From positions 1,116,001-1,180,000 of the forward strand of contig JAHLEZ010000003.1 of the NCBI GenBank assembly GCA_020726505.1: 64,000 nucleotides of DNA. Reading direction: 5' to 3'. Below are positions 34,040 to 44,516 of this stretch, in pieces; the first letter of the stretch is position 1; every line of letters starts with the position of its first letter. The notes beneath the pieces were generated by a model that did no database searches, was not told the origin of the DNA, and saw only the letters and a program-made list of their open reading frames with translations. The translations under genes and the position numbers were made by a program. Source of the stretch: Leptodontidium sp. MPI-SDFR-AT-0119. Lineage: Eukaryota; Ascomycota; Leotiomycetes; Helotiales; Leptodontidiaceae.

Positions 34040-34811
34040 ATGGCTTCCCCTCTAGCAAAAACAGACCGCCAGACGACAACACCGTTCCATCTGAAGCTCT
34101 TCTACAGGAATGGTTCCTTTAATAGGCAAGTTCAGCCTCGTCTCCGGATTTGTATTTGACTGACAGTTCGATTCCAGACTCGATGAATTCTCAATGAACT
34201 CAGAACTACCCCCGCATGTCCAGATCTATACTTGGCCATCATGCACCCTCCGCGAACTCTCACATCTACTCACTTCCGCACTTCCCTCTCTCCTCCCAGA
34301 TCCAGCTATTGGCACGCGACTCTCATACCGGCTCATCTTTCCCGACACACGCACTCCAGGCCCAGCTTCTGGACCAGGACGATATATGACCAAAGACCTA
34401 GGTAGTGTGGTTATTGGCGAAGGTGGACCAGGTATTCTACCAGATGAGGAAGAGGCAGCGATTGTAAGGGGCGGACAAATGGCAGGGCCACTTGGAGGAG
34501 AGCCAGAGAAGACATTACAAGACGCGAGATTTGTGATTGGGGACTACATTTGTTGTGCTATTACACCACCCCCAGACAATGGCGGGGTTGCACCTCCTCC
34601 TTCGGGGCCTTCGCGGAGTGGCTTCGGTCCTGGTAGAGGTGACTATGGAGGAAGAGGAGGAGGTATGGGACCGAGAGAGAATGGATTTGGTGGTGGTTTT
34701 AGGGGAAGAGGTGGTCCTAGAGGAGGTGGGAACTTTGGACAAGGCTTTGTCCCTAATGGGGAGTGGCGGAGGGGAGAGCAGGTACCTGATGGGCCTGGAG
34801 GAGGGGGGTAG
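34040..34811 (+). CDS. SAP18: SAP18 (Sin3-associated polypeptide p18) with Gly/Arg-rich tail
   Basis: Exons: 34040-34125 and 34178-34811, giving 239 aa. Family motifs are FHLKLFYRNGSFNRLDEF, VQIYTWPSCTLRELSHLL, YRLIFPD and FVIGDYICCAITPP, matching SAP18 of animals. The intron (52 nt) uses a GC donor (AG|GCAAGT) and a CAG acceptor; the join restores the conserved NRLDEFS sequence, so the model is firm. After residue about 165 a Gly/Arg/Phe-rich tail (GRGDYGGRGGGMG and RGRGGPRGGG) replaces the short end of metazoan SAP18 and could bind RNA. SAP18 works in Sin3-HDAC and in the ASAP splicing-linked complex. Confidence 0.94.
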
Positions 34812-35164
34812 AGGAGGGCGGGGGATTTGGCGGGGGATTTGGGGGTGGCAGAGGGGGCAGATACTGAGCAAGGAAGCCAATGATACCATTGAAGGGACTG
34901 GGTGGGTTTCTAGATGAAGCCCTTTTCGGGCACAAAGGCGAACGGCGTTGCATATGGGACAATAAGTTGCCATGAGAGGAAATGGACCATATACCCTCTT
35001 CACTTGTACCTCTAAGCTCTATATGAAGTGAAAATGCTTCCCTACGAAGGTCTTCTAGTATGACCAGAAGTCCAAGCGACAATGGATGTTTTGATGCAGT
35101 TGCTGGCATTACATTCCATCCCGTGTTCCAACATATGTACAGCCCAAAACACAGCCATGTCTTC
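34812..35164. other. Convergent intergenic region
   Basis: 3' flanks of SAP18 and the NDUFB4-like gene; no feature is seen. Confidence 0.5.
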
Positions 35165-35587
35165 TTAATACTCCACGATGGTATCTCCTCTCCTCTTACC
35201 CCTCATATCCCACTTGCCCTACCAGAATCAGCATTAATAAGTCCTCAAGTCCTCTCGCAAAACTCACATCCGTAGTGTAAGCCAAGTATCCGATCAACGC
35301 TGGGAATGCAACGACGTATGCGAAGGTGATTCTTGCAGTTCGTCCATTCCATCTGAAGTACTTGTGCCGATTGATCCACATGTCTGCCTTGGGTCAGTAC
35401 TCATGCCATTGTCTATCTGAGCCGTCGAGCTGGGGAGTCGGAGGTGCTGGTGGGTAGGTAGATTGAGGGAGGCATACTGTTGTATTTGACCAACGCCGGG
35501 TCGAGCGCGATCGCTACAGACTGTTGTCAGCTTTACAATAACAATTGGGCCATACATCAGCTTACGGTGATTGTGGTGGCCCGCCAT
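35165..35587 (-). CDS. NADH:ubiquinone oxidoreductase B15-type (NDUFB4-like) subunit
   Basis: Exons (minus): 35587-35566, 35513-35478, 35383-35268, 35218-35165; phases close to 75 aa. The protein reads MAGHHNHPIALDPALVKYNN, then MWINRHKYFRWNGRTARITF, one membrane span (AYVVAFPALIGYLAYTTD) and a basic C-terminus (KWDMRGKRRGDTIVEY). This matches the fungal complex I accessory subunit of the B15/NDUFB4 family, in the membrane arm of the inner mitochondrial membrane. Three introns interrupt 76 codons. The final exon was located by the conserved RGKRRGDT ending. Confidence 0.9.
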
Positions 35588-35946
35588 GATGAATCTTGTT
35601 GACGTCGCCGTCGATTGAATTGATTTCTTGACTGCTAGAGCTTTCAGAATGAGGTTCGAGATGCTGGATGGAGATATGCCAAGCCGTCAACAAGTTTATC
35701 CGAGCCGAGTCGGAGAGCATCAAAACGTGAATGGGATGTGGGTGTGGATATATCCCGCGGGATGAGCCAACCCTCGGCTGAACTTTGGAATTTAGATCGT
35801 CATGGCGGCGCAATAATGTCTCCTTTCTTTCTTTTCTTCATATTTCATCGCTGTCTATAAAGTGTCTTGATTTTCTCCTTTCTGTTTGCACCCTATCTTG
35901 TAAATATTCAATACCATACCCAATTGTACATATCCACTCAGATATA
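35588..35946. promoter_or_regulatory. Divergent region NDUFB4-like / GST
   Basis: 359 bp between start codons, probably both promoters. A palindromic ATATCCCGCGGGAT lies near 35750-35763. Confidence 0.45.
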
Positions 35947-36875
35947 ATGGCATCAACAGCACCCACCACTTTAGAGAAGCCAATAGTCGTCCTCTACTGG
36001 TCAGTTTCGTCAATCCCTCTTATATGTCCAACTGAGCTCCGATTAATACTTCCATAGGCTTGAGAAATCTCGTTCTCAGCGTATCCTTTGGCTCCTGGAA
36101 GAATTGAAGGTTGATTATGAACTCAAGATTTTCCATCGCAACCCCAAAACACACCTGGCACCCCCCCGAACTCAAGCAAGTTCACGCTCTGGGAAAATCA
36201 CCCGTCATCTCTGTTCTTGCACCCGGTGCAAGTGAGCCCGTCCTCATTGCAGAGAGTGGTTTCATAACTGAGTACTTGCTTGAGCACTTTGCCGACGGCA
36301 CGACCCTGTTACCGAAGAGGTACAAGGAAGGGCAGGAAGGCAAGGTTGGATGCGAGACCGAGGAATGGATGAGATACAAATTCTACATGCATTATGCAGA
36401 AGGTAGTCTCATGACATTCATGGTGCTTGCTCTCGTCGCTGGACGTAAGTTATCCTCCCCCACCCCTCCCCTCTCCGCATTCACATGTGACATTCCGAAC
36501 CAATGTACTAACCTCATTTCACTAGAAATCAAGAGTTCGCCCGTTCCTTTCTTCATCAAGCCGATCACAGGCGGTGTAGCAGGCAAAATTCACTCAAACT
36601 TCCTGGATCCAAACTTCATAACCCACTTCAACTTCCTCGAGGAGCAACTTACCTCCTCTCCCGGTGGAGGCAAATACCTCTGCGGTCCCAACCTGACCGG
36701 TGCCGATATTCTTCTCAGTTTCCCCTTGCTTGCTGGAAGGAGTCGAACAGGCTTGACGAAGGAGAAATACCCCAAGCTGTACGACTACATTGACAGGATG
36801 GAGGCTGAGCCTGGCTACAAGAAGTCGGTGGCAAAGATCATCGAGATTGACGGGAAGTTTGAGATTACGGTTTAG
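35947..36875 (+). CDS. Glutathione S-transferase (Gtt1-like) with apparent 1-nt frameshift
   Basis: Exons: 35947-35999, 36058-36444, 36526-36875. The N-terminal thioredoxin-like domain reads IVVLYWLEKSRSQRILWLLEEL and KIFHRNPKTHLAPPELK, with ESGFITEYLLEHF as the glutathione-binding turn; the helical C-terminal domain has YLCGPNLTGADILLSFPL. This is the fungal Gtt1-type GST, about 262 aa. The exons total 790 nt, one base too many: the frame changes at a C7 run (36161-36167) between KTHLA and PELKQ. With C6 the protein would be continuous. The cause may be a sequencing error, a null allele or ribosomal slippage. The 81-nt second intron is also free of in-frame stops. It is divergent from the NDUFB4-like gene. 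Confidence 0.85.
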
Positions 36876-37481
36876 TAGTCTTTAATCAGGAGTAGTTCTT
36901 GATGCGGTTCTTGTATTTTGTCTGGATCTAAGCTAATATGTTGACTTTTCTGCTCTTTCATTCGTTGCTCATTGTTGTTGTGTCTCGGTAAAAATCATTT
37001 GTCATACCTTGACATGCATATCTGTTGCTATTGTTGTCAACAGCACCATTTTTCGCTCCCCTAACCCCCAACGCCTGAGATGCGACGGGATCCCAAAATC
37101 CAGGCACTCTTCGCAACATTTAAACCTGAAATACCCACACATTTGCGACTGCAAACAGCGAGGCCCAAGAACGCTAGTTCCTCGATGGCTCAAAACGATG
37201 CCGAAACATCAAACTGACCAAGTCAAGCGATAGGCCCCCTTCATCTAGCGAGCCCCATTCAAGCAGATGAAATGTCACAGATCAGATCTCTAACTCCGAG
37301 CTTCTCAAATATCCAAAGCTGATCGGAACATTGAATATTATACATTCTTAACTATGCTATGCGCCAAATGCTTCTCTATGCAATTTTCAACACTCCGCCC
37401 CAATGCAATCGTTCAATCATGACTTCATCCCTTCCTCGCCCCTCCTAGTTCCTCTCCCAAGCCGACAGAAAATACCAAAGC
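36876..37481. other. Convergent intergenic region
   Basis: 3' flanks of the GST and lipase genes. No feature is seen. Confidence 0.5.
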
Positions 37482-40298
37482 CTACGCAATGGCCGGATCT
37501 GTGGCACTACCCAGCCCTTTCCCCTTTCCTATACCCTTCGCCCTCCCCTTCTGAACCGCCTCGATGGCTCGTCCCACCGCGTTCAAATCTCCAAGTAGAG
37601 TTACATGGCCCCGATTGCTGGATATCCGACCACCATACGCTACCTTATATCCCACTGGTAGCATGGCTTCCTTGGCCAAGCATACTCCATCGCCACTTGC
37701 AAATGCCAAGTTATCATACACATCTGCACAAGGAATAGAATCTCGGCCATCGACCTTAGCCCCAGCACAGGTTGGGATGGCTTTGCCATAGATCAGAGCA
37801 AGAGGAGGGTATGCATTTGCCGCAGAGTGTTCTAAGTTAAAATGCAATTCTTGCTTGAATTTCTTCGTCTCTCGAAGTGTGCGTTCCAGGTAAGCGATTG
37901 CCTTTTCCCGGGGTATGGTGACTGCTGTCGAGACGGAAGAGCTTGTATTCTGGCCTTTGTGTACTGGGTTAGACTTGCTACTCATACCTGCCATCTGTGG
38001 CGCCAAAGTTCGGTCGGTGCCGCCCTCGAGCCCTCGAATAGCATCGGCTGCACGAGCGGTCTTTGTAGACGGCGATGGCGATCGTCGGACATCTTCCGAT
38101 CCATCCATTTTGGCATCTGGATGAGGAGATGTTGGGGTTGATGTCCCTGACACCGACTTTTTGTTAGGCATGGGAAGGCTCAGCAAGCTGCCTGGCATGT
38201 TGAGAAGTCCTCCAAATGCACCCGAAATAGGGTTCTTTGGCGGCAGGGGCGGATCTGTACAGGGAGACCATCGATACTTTATCCAATCATCAATATTGAA
38301 AAAGTCGACTGGGTACTTTTCTTTCGTTTTAATGTCGACGAAGCATCCTCCATCTTCAGGGAGCAGTACAAAACTGGTCCGAAGTGTAAAGTTGACTTGT
38401 GCGGTAAGGACGCGGGAGCTCAGCAATACCGCATCTCCGTTCCTGAGAGGTCCTAAGATATTCACACAAGCCTGTGGTACACCTGCGTAGATGACACCAG
38501 AGAACAAGTCAGGTTTCCGATTGACGACATGACGTGTGATAAGTCCACCCAAACTGTGCGCAATGACAAGGGCGCCGCGTTCTACACCGGGAGACCCGTC
38601 CTTATCCAGATTGTTTGATGGCAATGTCTCAAGAAACTTTTGTAACTGCTGACTTAGAAGATGAGGACTCAAGCGCCAGTCGTAGCCATAGTCCCATACT
38701 CTCAACTTTCCACAGCGAGCATTTTCGCTTTCAGCCAGCCGCTTGAAAAGTCGTTTGCTTATATCAACAGGCCCGATGTTTTGGAGCATTCCGGAAGGGT
38801 AAATCGTCTCCGGCATACGCTCCTCATCTTCTGGTTCAAGTCCGACCTCCAAGTCCACTTTTCGGATATTTAATCCAACCTTCACTGGCACCCAAACCTG
38901 TCGGTTGGTCTTCGTGGAGCGAAGGATCGAGCCCCGGTATCCCCCCATAATAACTACATCTCCTATCAGGTTTTCCATGGCCCGGTCCAGGTATGTCGAA
39001 TTCAAGTTATCGATAGTTGTTCGGACATTCTCAAAAGCTGCTTCTGGTCTCGATACTGCCGCACCGACAATCCCAGGACCTACAGCAGGGGCCCCGATAC
39101 TTGGTTTCTTCTTTGCAATGGTGCTAGGAAGAATGTCTGGGATTAAATTAGTCTCTGATCTCCATCTGGCAGGAGCGCTCGCTGTATTCAGAAAATTCAT
39201 GTTGAAACCAAAACTGGAGACGCGAGGCATACTGGGCATGCTAGGTAGACTCGGCATTTGAGGCATCCTGAAGCTGGACCGATCTTGTAAAGAATCTCTG
39301 ATTGCTTTAACACGTGAGTTGACTTGCTCCCTATGATTTTCGAAGCGAGAATCATCGCCTAGAGACGATGCTCGAGACAGAGAATGGTAAAGGAGGGAGT
39401 CGTCCGAGGTTGATCGACGGAGAATAGCCGGCCGTTGTTGCCCAGCGGGTGTTCTTTGCCTTGTTATTTGCGGACGAGCTGCCACAATAGGTTCAAATGT
39501 TCTAGCTCGAGGAGACAACATTGGGGATCCTCCGGATAATGACGAGCTTGTTGCTCGAACCATTGTCGAACGGGATGGCTCCTTTGGAAAACTTAGAGAG
39601 CCGCCCGATCTAGGCTTAGTATTGTTACTTGACGAAGATCCAAACATGTTTCCAACCTGCGCCATTGATGGAAGTCCTTTCGGCAGTAGCTTCCTCAATG
39701 CTTCAGCACCACCTGACAAAGACCGTGCTCGAGAACTGTTGCCACTGAAGACACCGGCTAGTGACGATTGATGTGTAGCATCTTTGGGTTCAATGGCAAA
39801 TGGCTTTGGGCCTGGATGCCATGGGGTTGGAAGCTGAGGTTCTTCAAACTTTGGTGATGGCAAATTTCCAAGTGATAGCCCATCCATTGGCTTAGATATT
39901 CCAGACACTTCTGTGCCAGGAGAACCCGGTCCAGTCACAAATTCAGGTGACTTCGGTGTCGAGGAGCCCTCCGGAGAGTATTCATTTGCTGGAGGGGATT
40001 CGACATCGCTATCGAAGTAGCCTCCCCCTTCCATCTCCTCCATAGCAGCTGCCTTTTCGATGGCCGGCGTCCTAGCGGATTTCAAGCGAGTAGCAACTCG
40101 ACTCATGGATAACTCAATGAGGGACTGGGCGTCCTCATTCGACATAGGTGAGACTGCCATGGCTTCTGCGTCTTCTTCGTAGTCATCCGAGACTTCATAG
40201 AGGTGTGTTGAAGGGGAAAGCAAGGCTGGAGGCTCAGATTCTGCACTGCTGACGCTTCCTAGAGCGACGGAACCGCCATTCCCGGAATCCGACATCAT
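37482..40298 (-). CDS. Large LCAT-like alpha/beta-hydrolase (lipase/acyltransferase)
   Basis: A single uninterrupted ORF of 938 aa from the ATG at 40298 (another ATG one codon later); the longer frame to 40352 lacks an ATG. The first 400 residues are Ser/Pro-rich and probably disordered. The catalytic half contains GDVVIMGGYRGSILRST, WDYGYDWRLSPHLLSQQLQ (LCAT-type) and the nucleophile elbow VIAHSLGGLITRH, with Ser582. A later insert (about residues 715-790) is again Ser/Pro-rich. The C-terminus has LIYGKAIPTCAG and GYKVAYGGRISSNRGHVTLLGD, the latter probably carrying the catalytic His. No signal peptide is seen, so it is likely intracellular. LCAT-family enzymes act on phospholipids; the substrate here is unknown. 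Confidence 0.88.
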   Translation of the reverse strand: MMSDSGNGGSVALGSVSSAESEPPALLSPSTHLYEVSDDYEEDAEAMAVSPMSNEDAQSLIELSMSRVATRLKSARTPAIEKAAAMEEMEGGGYFDSDVESPPANEYSPEGSSTPKSPEFVTGPGSPGTEVSGISKPMDGLSLGNLPSPKFEEPQLPTPWHPGPKPFAIEPKDATHQSSLAGVFSGNSSRARSLSGGAEALRKLLPKGLPSMAQVGNMFGSSSSNNTKPRSGGSLSFPKEPSRSTMVRATSSSLSGGSPMLSPRARTFEPIVAARPQITRQRTPAGQQRPAILRRSTSDDSLLYHSLSRASSLGDDSRFENHREQVNSRVKAIRDSLQDRSSFRMPQMPSLPSMPSMPRVSSFGFNMNFLNTASAPARWRSETNLIPDILPSTIAKKKPSIGAPAVGPGIVGAAVSRPEAAFENVRTTIDNLNSTYLDRAMENLIGDVVIMGGYRGSILRSTKTNRQVWVPVKVGLNIRKVDLEVGLEPEDEERMPETIYPSGMLQNIGPVDISKRLFKRLAESENARCGKLRVWDYGYDWRLSPHLLSQQLQKFLETLPSNNLDKDGSPGVERGALVIAHSLGGLITRHVVNRKPDLFSGVIYAGVPQACVNILGPLRNGDAVLLSSRVLTAQVNFTLRTSFVLLPEDGGCFVDIKTKEKYPVDFFNIDDWIKYRWSPCTDPPLPPKNPISGAFGGLLNMPGSLLSLPMPNKKSVSGTSTPTSPHPDAKMDGSEDVRRSPSPSTKTARAADAIRGLEGGTDRTLAPQMAGMSSKSNPVHKGQNTSSSVSTAVTIPREKAIAYLERTLRETKKFKQELHFNLEHSAANAYPPLALIYGKAIPTCAGAKVDGRDSIPCADVYDNLAFASGDGVCLAKEAMLPVGYKVAYGGRISSNRGHVTLLGDLNAVGRAIEAVQKGRAKGIGKGKGLGSATDPAIA

Positions 40299-41996
40299 GA
40301 GGTGCCTGACAGCGGGAATGAGTGAGCTGTAAGTCTGGGAACGTATCCGCAAGTTACGAGATACGAAGTTGCCGGTGGCAGTAAATTGTGCTAGGCGAGG
40401 GATCCGCTGGTGGAAGACACTGAGCAGCCGGAAGCCCGGGAGTATGATATGACCGATAAGGTTCGCTGCAGCCTCAAGATCCTCAAGATTCGCAAGTTGG
40501 GAGGACTTGATATAAGTTCTCTTTGAAGCAGTTATCGAAACGTCATACCGCGTTACTCAAGTAGCTCATCCTAAATTGCACGTATGATTCTGAACATTTT
40601 GAGCTCGTTTATAAGCGTGACGCAGGTAACTCAACGACAGCCAAAAAGGATCGAAGTGCTGACGTAAATCGCTAAGTAGTCCGAACCCTCTGCTCGCCAT
40701 CAACTTCAAGCAGGGTAGCGCTTGATACCAGAACATGAAGAATATGACAACATGATATCCTCCGGCATAGCAAGGCTGTGATAAGAGAGAAACTCAATAC
40801 CTGGCAGCTCAAATACGACCTCGAGACTTTGCAAGGCTGAGACGAGCGATTGATGGACCAAGACAAGCCGTCAATCAGTGCATTGCCTGCATCCACCAGT
40901 GAACCACCAATTACAGTCGCCTTGACCTCCAACAGCGTATTAAAGTATCTGAGAACTGTAACAAGAAATACACACAGCACTGTCAATCGACTTTCAAAGT
41001 GGAAAGGATGCTTGAGTTATCCTCAACAATTCTCAATACCTTGTAAGAACCTCCGATACACTTCATGCTGTTTCGATAAGAAGACACTAACATTCTCTGT
41101 GTTGTTGCACTTGCAGAAATTCTTTAAACGTGATATTTGTTGCGTTTGACCTGGCTGGGTATTCTCTTTATTTATGTTCTACCCTTTTTTTCAATCTCAA
41201 CCGGCTCTAGACTCGGCCGTCTCAAAACTGTTGAGAGTTCAATCGAAACAGAGATCGCCCTGCCGTTGTTCATCGAGCTCAGGATCCAAAAGCATCTGGC
41301 CTTCCGCTGCGCGTCCATATTGCGGACCTTCCAGAATAAACTCGCAGCGCCGAATCCCGTTCTGTTTTTGAACATCATCTCCGGCTTCCCTGCATAAATA
41401 TCGACGCACAATTTATCCCGGTTGCACCGCCTCCTCATCTAGTTTAGCCTGTTTCGAAGTTCAGATGGCTGGGATTAGCTGGCAGGCCACCCATGGAGAT
41501 CTGCAAGAAACGCAATTTCAATCGTGGAATCTCTAAACGATCGATGAGGGAAATTAATCAAATTTGTTTCGACTTTTGGAATGCATAGGAGCCCATGATT
41601 CAGGTTTGCATTTGACTTTCTGAAACACACGAAAGTGCAGGTTCACAAAAGTACTTCAGTAGACATGTCACTTGGTACAGTCAACAAATTGGTTGGATGT
41701 TCAGAAAATTGAATTTCGGACCGTCTCATGCTAAAGCTACCTCGGGTGGAATGACCGAACCCTCTCTCCTTTTCGGACAAAAATCTCGATGTGATGCTTG
41801 ACTCCCACCCAAAGATGCTAGAAGTACAGCCAAAACCAGTTACGGCCCAGAATTAAGAAATTACAGAGTATGTAATTCGGACCACAAGTGGTGCTCCAAA
41901 TCTAAAGGTGTATAAACGTGCAAACCCCCATTTTTCGTAAAAGCCATAGCCTGATTCGAAGACCGGTTGAGTCAGGCTTCAAAAGCAAGAAATGAC
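40299..41996. other. Intergenic, 1.7 kb
   Basis: Upstream of the lipase gene and 3' flank of the GPI-protein gene. A plus-strand ORF at 40850-41149 starts in a protein-like way (MDQDKPSISALPAS...) but has no family match and no convincing continuation. Otherwise nothing is seen. Confidence 0.45.
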
Positions 41997-42717
41997 TTAT
42001 GCGAAGATGAAAGCGGCCAGGCCAGCGAAGGCAACCATGACGATGGAGCCTTGGACGTTGGAAGCAGCTCCAGTGAATGCGGTTGGGGTAGCAGTGGCAG
42101 CTGGGTAGGTGACGTTGTGGGGGTATGAGATGACACCTGGGGAATTCGATGTCAGATTTGGATCTCGGAATGTAAATCGGATTCTAACTTACCAGTAGCA
42201 GATGGGGCCGGGCTGTAGGTAACAGCTGGTGCCGTTGGGGTAACGGTAACAGTAGAGTACAGAACAGTTGGCACGCAGGTAGAGATGGTGATGGTGCTCA
42301 AGACTGGGGCAGAGGATGGAGCATATGATGGAACACCCTTGGCACTTGAAGTCGAGTAAACTGGGACGGAAACGGATGCCGAGGCGGTCTCAACTGGGTA
42401 AGTTGGGACAGCAGGGCTGGAAACGTTGGCGTAGGTGGTTGGGTAAACAGCTGGGGCAGAGCTGGTTGGGTAGACAGCTGGAGCAGAGCTGGAGGAAGTG
42501 ATGACTGGGTAAGAGGTGATCGAAGTCACGGTCGAGCGGGCAGGGCAGTTAGTGACGGTTGCGGCGCTATCAAATGAGTCAGTATGTGAACAATGTCTTG
42601 AATGCTGTGGATTTGGGCTTACCAGGAAGTGATGGTGACCTCCTCAGTCAAGTAGACGATGCTACCAGCGGAAGCAGCGGTGGCCATGAAGGCAGCGGCG
42701 GCGATGGAGAAACGCAT
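41997..42717 (-). CDS. Secreted Ser/Thr/Pro-rich protein, probable GPI-anchored cell-wall protein
   Basis: Exons (minus): 42717-42623, 42566-42193, 42136-41997; phases close to 202 aa. The signal peptide MRFSIAAAAFMATAASA is followed by GSIVYLTEEVTITS and a Cys-containing segment (CAATVTNCPA). The body is Ser/Thr/Pro/Val-rich with a tandem SSAPAVYPT repeat and STITISTCVPTVLYSTVTVTP, suited to O-mannosylation. The C-terminus (FTGAASNVQGSIVMVAFAG and on to FIFA) is a GPI-attachment signal: small residues, spacer, hydrophobic tail. Four Cys at most are present. A wall structural or coat role is inferred; no enzyme domain is visible. Confidence 0.88.
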
Positions 42718-44516
42718 TTTGATTTTGTTTGGTTGGTTGGGGGGAGTTTGGGAGGAGTTTTTGTGAGGTGCTGAAGAGCGGTATTATTGAGCTGGTTCTG
42801 TAAAAGAATGGACGACCGAAGTCAAAGGTATCAAGAAGATGATGTGAGTTGAAGATTGGCTGTTGGGCTGGAGAGAAAAGAAGCAGACTTGGAGGGTGAG
42901 AAAGCTATATAAGAATGTTTGGGGAGATTAAACAAAGGCTTGCAAGGAAGAGCTTGCCTGTCACTTAATTTAGCCAACTATGCTGGCCGATTCGACTCTC
43001 ATTTCGATCTTCATCCCGTCAGCATGGGGGTGCCATGGGTGGCACGGCGGCAATCCTGCAGCCACGGAGCAAACAAGGGAAAAGGGGCTGCGATAAATAA
43101 GCGAGATGTTATGCCAGGGGATAATCTCAGCCACACCACGAATCATGCCAATCAACGCATGCGCAGACCATGCGCTTGACTCGAAGAACAGTGCAGAAGC
43201 AAGACCCTGGAGGTTGTGGCCGCCGAGATTGAGTCCTTGGCTGATGGGGAATGACAGGGTGGCAACCAGAGCTTGTTCAGGGATACCAGCCCTCATCCAG
43301 CCCCTAATGCAGGAACAATCCCCCGAGCCAAGTTGCTTCCACCACTCAAAAGTCACTGTACCTGAAACTTATGGTCGATTTATTTCTGCATTCGGATTGC
43401 TATCTTCCATTGATCTCCCGAAGTTCAGGGGAAGTGGAACATGTCTTGTGTAAAGCGGAAATGTGCGTTGATGCAGCCGCAACGTTTTGTTTCTTTATCC
43501 AATATTGTTTCAATTCCCAAGGCGTCTGGGCTTTTGATTCTGGACCGATTGCTCCCGCCAAGATGTCTCTTTACAGACAATATTGGTCGTGTGTGTGTGG
43601 TGGCGGCAATCTGGCGCCAAATCTGTGGACCAATGCTCAAATTACGCGGGCAAGATTCCCAAATTAGAGATTACTGTGGCGACTCAGACTCGCAAAGTGT
43701 TCGTCAGGAAGAAGTGGCTGAGGAGATTCTATCCTAGGAGGCAGAGGGGTGGGGTATCGAATCTGCCGAGCGCTCTGGTGAGAGTTGAGAGCAACTTCAC
43801 TTCTTTTGAACTTCGACTTCGCGCCATCTAAATTGGAAATAGCGGCACTGGTTTAACCCTCTAGCAATGCCGATCCCTTCTCCCTACTCCATATGACGCG
43901 GCGGTGTCGAGGTGAGCCAAATCCCCCTCCAATGAAGCGAGACCTAGTGTTCGCTCTCTTCACTTCATTCTTAGATCAGAGCCTATTCAAAGTCTTTATA
44001 TCGTTTCAAAATATTACTTCAAGAAGAAAGAACCCAAGTATGAGCAAGCCTCGGCTAATTTTCAATTAAATTGTATAATTAGCAATTTACTCCGCTGGAC
44101 ACGAATTTGGATACCCTCCTGTGCGGTGTATAAACATCTCAACTCGCTATTCCGAAGACGGGGTTGACGAGATAAGTGTGTCCAAGTGTCTTGCTCTCCC
44201 TTCAATGCCTCACAGAATGCCTCTGTGTGAAGGCCCATCAGCAAGCAAGATGTAGAGTACCAATTTATCGTTTTCACATTGTCATGTGCTGATGCTCTGC
44301 TTCCTTTCTCTATGATGCATCCATCACGATATCCGACCATTATGAAGTCGACCTGTGGGGCTTCCCGTCGGAGTATAGTGAGCAGAAATCATTGACGAGA
44401 TAATTTTCGAGCCGTAAGCTTGGAGAGGTTGGAGTATGAACTCTTGATGACTGAAGGGGCATCAAATCTGACCCTAAGAAGTTTTTGAGGCTTCTATTCC
44501 AGATCAGATTAAGATA
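42718..44516. other. Intergenic, 1.8 kb
   Basis: Promoter of the GPI-protein gene (TATATAA near 42905-42911) and 3' flank of Tfc4. ORFs here overlap on both strands without family resemblance. Confidence 0.5.

Noticed and set aside
40850..41149. Plus-strand ORF starting MMDQDKPSISALPAS
   Set aside because: The start looks protein-like, but the rest degrades into Cys/Phe-rich sequence and no splice extension or homologue was found.
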